Source: Mycoavidus cysteinexigens_B (GTDB lineage Bacteria; Pseudomonadota; Gammaproteobacteria; Burkholderiales; Burkholderiaceae). Taken from it: a stretch of 64,000 bases of DNA. Under the pieces are notes generated by a model, which was not told the DNA's origin, made no database searches, and saw nothing but the letters and a program-made list of their open reading frames with translations. How positions within the stretch are numbered: position 1 is the stretch's first letter; every line of letters begins with the position of its first letter. The stretch is taken from the NCBI GenBank assembly GCA_031963465.1, contig JASSUG010000004.1, positions 172,948-236,947 on the forward strand, read 5' to 3'. Position numbers and translations under genes: made by a program. Of this stretch, positions 1 through 7,848 are shown in pieces.

Positions 1-113
1 CTATTAACTTTGCTGTTAATCTACTCAGCGGAATCATCGCTTATTGCCTTATGCCCAATAAGCCTAAATTGCCTTTGCAGCGCTTCTACCAGGAATCGCT
101 TAACCCGAACTGA
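1..113 (+). pseudogene. C-terminal fragment of a transposase (IS982-like)
   Basis: An open frame enters from the left edge and ends in TGA at 111-113. Its 36 visible residues include the stretch NLLSGIIAYC followed by a basic, proline-containing tail. From memory this resembles the C-terminal end of IS982-family transposases. The start and catalytic part lie outside the window, so intact and broken cannot be told apart here. No terminal inverted repeat is recognised just downstream. The family call is tentative. Confidence 0.45.
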
Positions 114-299
114 CGTTAATCCATCCTGGTTTAACCATCAACGCACCTCAGACTAGCGACATAAACCGCTTAGCATAAGGCTGCTGATGACTTAAAAATA
201 AGCCATTTCTAGATAGCTAAAACCAGACATTACTAGGAAGCCGCTACAGCTAGCAAACCGCTATAACATCGAGCCTGCACAGCCATTTCGAATTGATAG

Positions 300-425
300 C
301 CAACTGCGCTTTTCGCTCAACACGAGATTGAGTATGCGCCTTCCCTAAACCGTGCAGGCATTAAAAGAAAAGTGGAGTTTTTTGCCGGGCGTTATGCTGC
401 GCATCTGGCCATTAAAAGGCTGGGG
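300..425 (+). pseudogene. Decayed fragment of a 4'-phosphopantetheinyl transferase (EntD/Sfp type)
   Basis: The frame starting at 300 reads through ALFAQHEIEYAPSLNRAG and then KRKVEFFAGRYAA. This matches the conserved block of EntD-like phosphopantetheinyl transferases, whose pattern is 'sl.ra..kR..EFLAGR..A..AL..LG'. The frame has a stop at 297-299, no convincing start, and then runs into the 3' end of thiD without the magnesium-binding aspartate motifs. It is therefore a relic. The enzyme would have loaded carrier proteins of polyketide or peptide synthases. The assignment rests on one motif. The flanking sequence 114-299 holds nothing else that I recognise. Confidence 0.45.
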
Positions 426-441
426 ACAGTTGTTATGATGG

Positions 442-1248
442 CTACCACCACTGATAAAAATGATGCACCGGACCGATGCCGCTTCCTACCGTCAATCTTG
501 AGCTATGCATTAAGGTCTGGGTCAGGTAAGCCTTAGCATCACTGACTGCGCTTTCTAAATCTAGCCGTTGCGGCCTTAAGGCCGCAATCGCCGAGGACAA
601 CGTGCAGCCTGTGCCATGGGTATGGGTACTGAGAACGCGTGCGCCACCCAGGCGGGCATTGCCATTTGCTTCAATCAACCAATCCGGGCTGAACTCACCA
701 TTCAGGTGGCCGCCCTTCATTAAAACCGCGCGCGCGCCTAGAGCCCGCAGTGCTTCGCCCTGGCGTACCATCTCTTCTTCACTGGTCGCGCAGTCTTGTT
801 CGAGCAAAGCAGCCGCTTCAGGCAGATTTGGGGTAACCAACTCGGCCAGGGGCATGAGTTCTTCGCGTAAGGTGGCAATGGCCTCTGTATCGAGCAGTGC
901 ATGCTTGCTTTTTGAGAACATCACCGTATCCAGAATCACATGCGCTGGTTGGTAGCGGCGCAACGCAGCCGCGACGGTCCGCACCATACCTGCATTCGCC
1001 AGCATACCGATTTTGATGGCATCAATCTTGATATCGCTTAAGACAGCGTCGATCTGTGCGCTGACAAATTCTGCCGGCGGCGTATAAACGCTTTGTACGC
1101 CATGAGTATTTTGTGCGGTGAGGGCAGTAATCACGGTTGCTCCATACACGCCCAGCGCTGAAAAAGTTTTCAAATCAGCCTGCACGCCAGCGCCCCCCCC
1201 AGAGTCGGAGCCTGCGATCGTGAGTACATTGTGAATAGAAGTAGACAT
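442..1248 (-). CDS. thiD: Hydroxymethylpyrimidine/phosphomethylpyrimidine kinase ThiD
   Basis: ThiD phosphorylates 4-amino-5-hydroxymethyl-2-methylpyrimidine twice to supply the pyrimidine half of thiamine diphosphate; it is cytosolic. The N-terminal nucleotide/substrate signature LTIAGSDSGGGAGVQADLK is intact. The ribokinase-type HGTGCTLSSAIAA block with its catalytic Asp/Gly loop sits near the C-terminus, and the protein ends GIGPVHHFYQWW as many proteobacterial ThiD proteins do. Length (268 aa) is normal. I place the start at the ATG at 1248 because AAGGA lies about 8 nt upstream; an in-frame ATG at 1266 adds six residues. lplT ends 34 bp upstream on the same strand, so the two may be co-transcribed. 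Confidence 0.93.
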   Translation of the reverse strand: MSTSIHNVLTIAGSDSGGGAGVQADLKTFSALGVYGATVITALTAQNTHGVQSVYTPPAEFVSAQIDAVLSDIKIDAIKIGMLANAGMVRTVAAALRRYQPAHVILDTVMFSKSKHALLDTEAIATLREELMPLAELVTPNLPEAAALLEQDCATSEEEMVRQGEALRALGARAVLMKGGHLNGEFSPDWLIEANGNARLGGARVLSTHTHGTGCTLSSAIAALRPQRLDLESAVSDAKAYLTQTLMHSSRLTVGSGIGPVHHFYQWW

Positions 1249-1282
1249 AGAGAGCTTCCTTGGCATTTCCCTAAGCTAGAGG

Positions 1283-2587
1283 TTAATGTTTATGCTCGCC
1301 AATCAACGCCACTGAATCAAATTGGCGTTGATTGGCTTGATGTAAGCGCATCAAAGCCCACATCATGAGGCAAACCGAGATGCCGAACAAGACGATCACT
1401 AATTTAACTGAAATATCGAACCAAATCAGGGCCGAATACAGGCACAGCATCACCAGGACTGACAAATTCTCGTTGAAATTTTGCACGGCAATTGAGTGGC
1501 CAGCGGAAAGTAAAACATGTCCTCGATGCTGCAGCAAGGCATTCATCGGCACTAAGAAAAAGCCCGAAAGTAGACCGACTATCAGTAACAGCAGATTAGC
1601 CAGCACCAAATACATCGGCATGTGTAGATAACCCAGATTTAAGATCCAGCTTGGCGCAAGATCATGCGTGATAAATGCCATCACGATTAGCCCCAGGCCC
1701 ATTAAGATGCCGATTGGCAGGACACTAAGCGAGCGCTGCAGAGGAATTTTGGCGGCGGCAATGATGGCGCCTATCGCTACCCCTAACGAGACTACGACCT
1801 GTAACGCCGCTCCTTGGGACAAGCTCATGCCCAGCGATATCTCCGCCCATTTCAGTACAATAAATTGCAAGCTCGCGCCTACGCCCCAAAATAAAGTCGT
1901 AACGGCAAGTGAAATCTGGCCAAGCTTGTCACGCCATAGGGTGACAAAGCAATGAGAAAAATCGGCCAATAAGCGCAACGGATTAGATTGCTGCTTTGGA
2001 TAGCGGGCGCCGGTATCTGGAATGCCAAGATTAAATGCTGAGGCCAGAATATAAACCCCGGTAATCACCAGCATGGCAGCTTGTGTGCGGGTCTCGATCA
2101 ACGGTAGATTGAGTTCAAGTAGATGACGCGCAATCGGAGGGCTAATCAAGAGGCCGCCAAGCGCTGTGCCAAGAATGATGGAGCTCACTGTCGTACCTTC
2201 AATCCAACCATTTGCAGCAACTAATTTTTCAGGTGGTAGCAGTTCAGTGAGAATGCCATATTTGGCAGGTGAATAGGCGGCTGCGCCAAAACCTACAATG
2301 CCATAAGCGAGCAGTGGGTGGGCGCCAAACAGCATGGTTAGGCAGCCAGCTAATTTAATGGCATTGGTGATGAGCATCACCCGGCCTTTGAGCATAGAAT
2401 CGGCAAAAGCGCCGACAAAAGCTGCCAGTAGCACATAAGAGAGCACAAAGAAAAGTTTCAGCAGCGGAGTCATCCACTGCGGTGCAAGTAGATCGCTCAG
2501 TAAAGCGATGGCAGCGATGAGTAAAGCATTGTCGGCCAGCGAAGAAAAGAACTGCGCGGCCATAATAATGTAAAAACCTTTTTTCAT
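1283..2587 (-). CDS. lplT: Lysophospholipid transporter LplT (MFS)
   Basis: This is a major facilitator superfamily membrane protein with about 12 hydrophobic segments. The N-terminus MKKGFYIIMAAQFFSSLADN is the typical start of LplT, the inner-membrane flippase that moves lysophospholipids inward for re-acylation. The MFS A-like loop GAFADSMLKGR follows helix 2. The start at 2587 matches the family; an ATG at 2629 would add 14 residues and has no clear ribosome binding site. Unlike E. coli, no aas acyltransferase gene is fused or adjacent. It is divergent from alr, with about 135 bp between the starts, and sits just upstream of thiD on the same strand. Confidence 0.9.
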   Translation of the reverse strand: MKKGFYIIMAAQFFSSLADNALLIAAIALLSDLLAPQWMTPLLKLFFVLSYVLLAAFVGAFADSMLKGRVMLITNAIKLAGCLTMLFGAHPLLAYGIVGFGAAAYSPAKYGILTELLPPEKLVAANGWIEGTTVSSIILGTALGGLLISPPIARHLLELNLPLIETRTQAAMLVITGVYILASAFNLGIPDTGARYPKQQSNPLRLLADFSHCFVTLWRDKLGQISLAVTTLFWGVGASLQFIVLKWAEISLGMSLSQGAALQVVVSLGVAIGAIIAAAKIPLQRSLSVLPIGILMGLGLIVMAFITHDLAPSWILNLGYLHMPMYLVLANLLLLIVGLLSGFFLVPMNALLQHRGHVLLSAGHSIAVQNFNENLSVLVMLCLYSALIWFDISVKLVIVLFGISVCLMMWALMRLHQANQRQFDSVALIGEHKH

Positions 2588-2723
2588 TGAAATCAAATAG
2601 CCTAGGCTGCTGCGAAAAGAGTTATGCAAAAGAGGGTTGTTTTCGTGACGTTATAACACGAAAATACGGTTTTCCAAGTGAATAACCTTAGGACAACGCG
2701 ATTTGTCCCTATCATCATAATCT

Positions 2724-3794
2724 ATGCCCCGTCCAATTTCTGCCGAGATTCACCTGACCGCATTGGCTCATAATCTCGCGATTATCCGTCACCTTGCTCC
2801 GCACTCCAAAATCTGGTCTATCGTTAAAGCGAATGCCTATGGGCATGGACTTTCCCATGTTTTGCGAGGGCTTGGTAACACCGATGGTTTTGGCGTGATT
2901 GATGTTGAGTCCGGGATTAAATTGCGGGAGCTTGGCTGGGCGGGGCCGATTTTATTGCTTGAAGGCTTTTTTTATGCGAGCGACCTGGAAATGGTCGATC
3001 GTTACAGTTTGAATACCGTGATTCATTGCGATGCACAGCTGCAAATGCTTGCCGCAGCACGCTTAAGCAAGCCAATCAATATTCACTTAAAAATGAATAC
3101 CGGGATGAACCGTCTTGGCTATCGGCCGGAGTTATACCAAGCCGCTTGGCAACATGCTCGTGACTGCACGAATATCGGTCAAATTACGCTGATGACGCAT
3201 TTTTCTGATGCCGATACCAGCCGCGGCATTGAACACCAAATGCAGGCCTTTGAAAGTGGCGCCAAAGAGCTGACTGGCCAGCGTTGCCTAGCCAATTCGG
3301 CGGCTGTGCTGTGGCATGCGCGCACCCATGCGGACTGGGTGCGCCCAGGAATCTTACTCTATGGCGCATCCCCCTCTGGCGTGGCGACAGCGCTTACCGG
3401 CTACGGCTTTTTGCCTGCCATGACGCTGACCAGTGAGATTGTCGCCGTGCAGAACTTAGTGCCAGGAGACACCGTCGGCTATGGTTCTACTTATACAGCA
3501 GAAAAACCCATGCGCATTGGCGTAGTCGCGTGCGGTTATGCGGATGGTTACCCACACGCCGCTCCGTCTGGCACGCCAGTCATCGTAGAGGGCGTGCGGA
3601 CCCAACTGGTTGGCCGCGTGTCGATGGATATGATAACGGTTGATTTAACCTCACTACCCAACGCCGGCATCGGCTCTAACGTCCAGTTATGGGGTATGCA
3701 GCTAGCGGTTGACGAGGTGGCACAGGCGTGTGGCACGATAGGGTACGAGTTGTTATGCGCGCTGGCGCCGCGCGTCTCGGTACAGGTGAGCTAA
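2724..3794 (+). CDS. alr: Alanine racemase
   Basis: A fold-type III PLP enzyme that interconverts L- and D-alanine for peptidoglycan. The PLP lysine is K35 in VKANAYGHG. The catalytic tyrosine is about residue 253 in VGYGSTYTAEK, and the C-terminal CGYADGYPH and RVSMDMITVD motifs are present. At 356 aa it is complete. The stop at 3792-3794 is one nucleotide from the radA start, so the pair is almost certainly one transcript. A convincing -10/-35 pair was not found in the lplT-alr gap. Confidence 0.95.
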   Translation: MPRPISAEIHLTALAHNLAIIRHLAPHSKIWSIVKANAYGHGLSHVLRGLGNTDGFGVIDVESGIKLRELGWAGPILLLEGFFYASDLEMVDRYSLNTVIHCDAQLQMLAAARLSKPINIHLKMNTGMNRLGYRPELYQAAWQHARDCTNIGQITLMTHFSDADTSRGIEHQMQAFESGAKELTGQRCLANSAAVLWHARTHADWVRPGILLYGASPSGVATALTGYGFLPAMTLTSEIVAVQNLVPGDTVGYGSTYTAEKPMRIGVVACGYADGYPHAAPSGTPVIVEGVRTQLVGRVSMDMITVDLTSLPNAGIGSNVQLWGMQLAVDEVAQACGTIGYELLCALAPRVSVQVS

Positions 3795-3795
3795 C

Positions 3796-5178
3796 ATGGC
3801 AAAAAAAACACTTTATGCCTGTGGTGTGTGTGGCGCGCAGTCGCCCAAATGGCAAGGGCAGTGTCTTGCCTGCAATGCATGGAATTCACTGATTGAGACC
3901 GTGGCTGAAGCACCCGCCAGCCACCGCTATCAAGCGCTAGCCAAGACCGCTCCGGTGCAAAAACTGGCGGCCATCGAGGCCGCCGATGTGCCACGCTTTT
4001 CAAGCGGCATTCAAGAGTTTGACCGGGTGCTGGGTGGTGGTTTAGTGGCCGGTGGGGTGGTCTTAATTGGCGGCGACCCGGGCATTGGTAAATCAACCCT
4101 GTTATTGCAATCGCTTGCCGTCTTGGCCCGTGAGCGTCGCGCGCTGTATGTCAGCGGCGAAGAGTCGTCTGCACAAATCGCCTTACGGGCGCAGCGCTTG
4201 GGTTTAATGGACAGCACGGCGCCCGCAAGCGAGTTGCATTTGCTGGCCGAGATTCAGCTCGAGAAAATACAAGCAGCCATTACTGCTGAACGACCGGCAG
4301 TGGCGGTGATTGATTCGATCCAAACCCTCTATTCAGAGGCGCTGAGCTCAGCACCTGGCTCAGTTGCCCAAGTCCGCGAATGTGCCGCGCAACTCACGCG
4401 CTTAGCCAAGCAAATGGGCGTGACGATCATTATGGTCGGCCATGTGACCAAAGAAGGCAGTCTGGCCGGGCCGCGGGTACTGGAACATATTGTTGACACA
4501 GTGCTGTATTTTGAAGGGGATACGCATTCCGCCTACCGGCTGGTGCGGGCCTTTAAAAATCGCTTTGGCGCAGTCAATGAACTCGGGGTATTTGCCATGA
4601 CCGAGCGCGGTTTGCGCGGGGTGGCGAACCCCTCTGCGCTTTTTCTATCACAACATGAACACAGAGTGCCCGGCTCTTGTGTGTTAGTGACCCAAGAGGG
4701 CTCGCGGCCATTGTTGGTTGAGATTCAGGCCTTAGTCGACACCGCTCATATCCCCAATCCCCGTCGACTCGCCGTGGGGCTTGAGCAAAATCGGCTGGCG
4801 ATGTTATTAGCGGTATTAAACCGGCATGCAGGCATTGCGTGTTTTGATCAAGACGTGTTTTTAAATGCCGTAGGGGGCGTCAAAATCTCTGAGCCAGCCG
4901 CAGATCTTGCAGTGTTGCTAGCGATTCAATCCTCCCTGCGCAACAAACCGTTGCCTAACGGCTTAGTGGTATTTGGCGAAATTGGGCTGGCTGGCGAAAT
5001 CCGCCCCTGCCCACGCGGGCAAGAGCGCTTGAAGGAAGCGGCCAAGCTTGGTTTTTCAATGGCTTTGATTCCAGCCGCAAACGCCCCTAAGCAGCCGATT
5101 GAAGGGCTTGAAATCATCGCTGTTGAGCGGATTGAAAAAGCGATTGAACAGATACGTGCGCGAAATAATCATTCATGA
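3796..5178 (+). CDS. radA: DNA repair protein RadA
   Basis: RadA is a RecA-like ATPase that promotes branch migration of recombination intermediates. Visible domains are an N-terminal C4 zinc finger (C9, C12, C23, C26), Walker A GGDPGIGKST at about residues 92-101, the family-specific KNRFG motif at about 254-258, and a C-terminal Lon-protease-like region with GEIGLAGEIRPC. Length (460 aa) is normal. It starts one nucleotide after the alr stop. Translational coupling is likely, since no independent Shine-Dalgarno is obvious beyond the end of alr. Confidence 0.96.
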   Translation: MAKKTLYACGVCGAQSPKWQGQCLACNAWNSLIETVAEAPASHRYQALAKTAPVQKLAAIEAADVPRFSSGIQEFDRVLGGGLVAGGVVLIGGDPGIGKSTLLLQSLAVLARERRALYVSGEESSAQIALRAQRLGLMDSTAPASELHLLAEIQLEKIQAAITAERPAVAVIDSIQTLYSEALSSAPGSVAQVRECAAQLTRLAKQMGVTIIMVGHVTKEGSLAGPRVLEHIVDTVLYFEGDTHSAYRLVRAFKNRFGAVNELGVFAMTERGLRGVANPSALFLSQHEHRVPGSCVLVTQEGSRPLLVEIQALVDTAHIPNPRRLAVGLEQNRLAMLLAVLNRHAGIACFDQDVFLNAVGGVKISEPAADLAVLLAIQSSLRNKPLPNGLVVFGEIGLAGEIRPCPRGQERLKEAAKLGFSMALIPAANAPKQPIEGLEIIAVERIEKAIEQIRARNNHS

Positions 5179-5310
5179 TGACCAACCTACCTGTGCGCCA
5201 AGTCCGTGCCTTGAGCTTATGTGCCAAATGGTAGTGGCAGGCAGTCGCGATAGGTTAGTTCGCCTGTGGCAGGTAATAGCAGAGGGTGATGAAATTGGGG
5301 TTTGAGGTAC

Positions 5311-5335
5311 GCATGCGCTGGATATCAGCGCATGC
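5311..5335. other. Perfect 10-bp stem-loop downstream of radA
   Basis: GCATGCGCTG and its exact complement flank the 5-nt loop GATAT. No run of T follows on either strand, so it is not a textbook intrinsic terminator. It lies between the convergent radA and the small membrane genes, and could block exonucleases or contribute to transcription ending. No other feature is seen in 5179-5371. Confidence 0.4.
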
Positions 5336-5371
5336 TGAACTGGCGCCTGAGTCAAAAGTAGGGTATTGACA

Positions 5372-5632
5372 CTATTTCCGCCGCACCCAGCGGATAAAAA
5401 ACCATATCCCTACGAGGGCATTACAGAGCACAAGCATCCATTCTGTCGGCTTGATGCTCACCGCATTTGCACTGTAGAGCGCAGGTTCTACCACAATCGA
5501 TGAAAAAGAGGCGAGGGCGATTCCCGATAAACCCAAAGTACCGATAATTCTGGTCGGAATGCGCGGATTAAGCACTGCCCAAGTGGTAATCAAAAAAATC
5601 ACGCCATAGCCAATCGCAATTAAAATATTCAT
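5372..5632 (-). CDS. Small membrane protein, second gene of a holin-like pair
   Basis: The product is 86 aa. It has an N-terminal hydrophobic helix, a central helix, a third near residues 66-80, and a basic end (IRWVRRK). It overlaps the upstream gene by 4 nt (ATGA), showing translational coupling. I do not recognise a named family. The size, three predicted helices and pairing with the preceding gene are what one sees in phage lysis or holin cassettes, but no endolysin is present. Function is unproven. Confidence 0.5.
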   Translation of the reverse strand: MNILIAIGYGVIFLITTWAVLNPRIPTRIIGTLGLSGIALASFSSIVVEPALYSANAVSIKPTEWMLVLCNALVGIWFFIRWVRRK

Positions 5633-5976
5633 GGTTTTCCCAACAAATAGCGCTTGATTGTGCCGATGAAATCCACTGATTGAATTTCTTTGAAGATTTG
5701 GCTGATGACCGCCAGCGCAAACAATCCCACCAGAAAATTAATACAAACTTCTGTTTTTGGGCCAGTAATGCCCAAATTTTCGACCAGAGCAGGCGCAATA
5801 AAAACCGCACAGCCGACGCCGATCAGAAAAGTATAAAGCTTTTGCCATCTAGGCAAAGGCTCGCCCAAACATTTTAACGAGCAAGCCGAACCCGCGGCGC
5901 TAGGCAAAAGTAGGAGTAACCAGGCTTCGCTATCGAGCCATAGGGCCACCGCTGCATTTACGATCGGTTCAATCAT
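5629..5976 (-). CDS. Small phage-holin-like membrane protein
   Basis: 115 aa with three or four hydrophobic segments, one early (WLLLLLPSAAGSACSL), one around 45-65 and one around 80-95, and a charged C-terminus (IKRYLLGKP). The arrangement resembles small holins of Burkholderia prophages from memory. Downstream it is coupled to the 86-aa membrane gene by a 4-nt overlap. No other phage genes are nearby, so this would be a leftover lysis cassette or a domesticated pair. The family call is an inference. Confidence 0.5.
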   Translation of the reverse strand: MIEPIVNAAVALWLDSEAWLLLLLPSAAGSACSLKCLGEPLPRWQKLYTFLIGVGCAVFIAPALVENLGITGPKTEVCINFLVGLFALAVISQIFKEIQSVDFIGTIKRYLLGKP

Positions 5977-6140
5977 CTGTTTAACTTTTGTGAATAAAGA
6001 GTGAACTTCAACCCAAGGTTATGATTTTGACATTCTTTTCTACTGTTTTGACACACTCTAATCTATAACGCCTGGGAGTAGAAGTCCAGAGGAACCTAAA
6101 ACTGAGGCCAGCCGCAAAAACTGCGTCTCAAACCTTGCGC

Positions 6141-6168
6141 TTGATGATATGCTGAGAAAGATTATACT
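6141..6168 (+). promoter_or_regulatory. Probable sigma-70 promoter of the MFS gene
   Basis: TTGATG (6141-6146) and TATACT (6163-6168) are separated by 16 nt, a good fit to a sigma-70 promoter. Transcription would start near 6175 and leave a leader of about 95 nt before the ATG at 6271. This sits in the 294-bp gap between the holin-like pair and the transporter. Confidence 0.5.
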
Positions 6169-6270
6169 TATACCGGCTAACCTCACCCTTTGACCCGGGC
6201 TGACTGCCCAATCAAGTAAAAATTACTTACGGTTTAATGCAAGTAGAAAAACTTTGAGATTAGGAAAAAA

Positions 6271-7707
6271 ATGAGCAAAGCTGTTTCGCTAACGCCGCCG
6301 TTAGCCGACCGTCCCCTCTTTATTCTTCAATTCATCATTGCCACCGCTCTGCTCATGGAGGGCATTGACAGCAGCATGCTCTCGACAGCGCTCCCCACCA
6401 TTGCTGCGAGCTTTCAGGTTGAGGTCATACAGTTAAAGTTGGCTTTTGTTGCCTATTTTTTGGCGATGGCCATTTTCATTCCGATTAGTGGTTGGTGTAC
6501 GGATCGTTTTGGGGCCCGCAAGGTTTTTTGCAGTGCGATTACTCTTTTCACCTTGGCCTCGATTGTCTGCGCCAGCGCTCCAAATTTTTATACTTTTGTA
6601 GCGGCTCGTGGCCTGCAAGGCATTGGCGGTGCGATGGTCTTTCCTGTTGGGCGACTAATACTGGTTCGCTCAGTGGCAAAGAGCGAATTCATCCAAAGTT
6701 TCTCAAACATCACCATTCCTGCCACCATTGGAACTGCCATTGGCCCAATGATTGGGGGCTTTTTGACCACTTATGTTCATTGGAGTTGGTTATTCTGGAT
6801 CAATGTACCCATCGGAATCGCGATCATCGCAGTCGGCATTAAATATATTCCTCAATTTCGTGGCGAACCATCACCGTTCGATCTAATTGGCTTTCTCCTT
6901 TCCGGATTGGGTTTGGCAGCAATTGGGTATGGCTTTTCGGTGATGGGGGACCGGTCATGGCCGGCGCATATACTGACAATGTTAGGGGGTGTTTTAATGC
7001 TCGCTTATTTTTGGCGTGCAAGAAACATGGTGGCTCCCGCACTAGATTTAAAGCTTTTTGCGATCACAACCTATCGAGTAGGTATCGTCTGTGGTTTTAT
7101 CAGCCGTGCTGTAAGCGCTGGCGCGTTTTTCTTTCTTTTACCCATGATGCTGCAAGTCGGGTTCGGTTTTACTCCATTCCAATCTGGCAGCGTGATTTTC
7201 GCCAGTGCGGCGGGATTTCTAACCGTTAAATTTTTTACTCAAAAAATATTACGTCGCCTCGGTTTTCGCCGGGCCCTCAGCATCAATGCGATCATCGGTG
7301 GTCTCAGTATCGGCATGCTGGCGTTATTTTTACCGACAACCCCACGCATTATCATGATTGCGATTTTATTTATAGGTGGGCTTAGCAGGTGCTTGCAATA
7401 CATGGCGCTAGAGACCCTATCTTATGCTGATATACCGCTGTCAGCAGCGAGTCGAGCCGCAACCGCCGCGAGTGTTTCGAAGCAGTTCGCAATCGTGGTA
7501 GGAGTCGCTTTTGCGGCATTGGCGCTACAGAGCGTTGAAGCTGCGCGCGGCGTTTTCTCGATCGATATGAGCAATTTTCAACTTGCGTTTATGCTGCTTG
7601 CAATTCCTACCATGGCCACCATTTTTATGATCCGGTGCATAGCCCCAAACGCGGGTGAGGAGGTGTCTGGCTACCGATCTACTCATTTGACATCCCCACG
7701 GGCCTAA
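6271..7707 (+). CDS. MFS multidrug exporter, DHA2 (EmrB/HsrA-like) family
   Basis: A 478-aa, roughly 14-helix inner-membrane proton antiporter. Near the N-terminus it has the DHA2 signature MEGIDSSMLSTALPTIA with the aspartate typical of drug/H+ antiporters. It has motif A (GWCTDRFGARK) between helices 2 and 3 and motif C-like IPATIGTAIGPMIGG in helix 5. The closest familiar protein is E. coli HsrA. The substrate is unknown. It stands alone with its own promoter, and no regulator or membrane-fusion partner is adjacent. Confidence 0.85.
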   Translation: MSKAVSLTPPLADRPLFILQFIIATALLMEGIDSSMLSTALPTIAASFQVEVIQLKLAFVAYFLAMAIFIPISGWCTDRFGARKVFCSAITLFTLASIVCASAPNFYTFVAARGLQGIGGAMVFPVGRLILVRSVAKSEFIQSFSNITIPATIGTAIGPMIGGFLTTYVHWSWLFWINVPIGIAIIAVGIKYIPQFRGEPSPFDLIGFLLSGLGLAAIGYGFSVMGDRSWPAHILTMLGGVLMLAYFWRARNMVAPALDLKLFAITTYRVGIVCGFISRAVSAGAFFFLLPMMLQVGFGFTPFQSGSVIFASAAGFLTVKFFTQKILRRLGFRRALSINAIIGGLSIGMLALFLPTTPRIIMIAILFIGGLSRCLQYMALETLSYADIPLSAASRAATAASVSKQFAIVVGVAFAALALQSVEAARGVFSIDMSNFQLAFMLLAIPTMATIFMIRCIAPNAGEEVSGYRSTHLTSPRA

Positions 7708-7756
7708 AGAGGGGGTCGCAAAAGCCGTCCACTCAAGGCAAGACGAGAGTCATTTT

Positions 7757-7800
7757 AGGGGATGAGATGCCGTTTACGATAGGGTATGAAATGCCGTTTA
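7757..7800 (+). repeat. Two 20-bp direct repeats, 24-bp period
   Basis: Two copies of a sequence ending ATGCCGTTTA (7757-7776 and 7781-7800) differ at only two positions. They lie in the gap between the convergent MFS and ABC-F genes. Short repeated blocks like these occur at ends of IS21-like and similar elements as transposase-binding sites, so this could be the stump of a lost element. Confidence 0.45.
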
Positions 7801-7848
7801 GGACACCTCGGTCTCTCCGATACAGTATGAGTTCTATAGCGGAGTTAT

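Noticed and set aside
6068..6230. A TPP-riboswitch-like text (GCTGAGA followed later by ACCCTTTGACC) upstream of the MFS gene
   Set aside because: The 5' GGGGUG half is absent, the spacing is wrong, and the CTGAGA lies within the promoter spacer, so the resemblance is probably chance.
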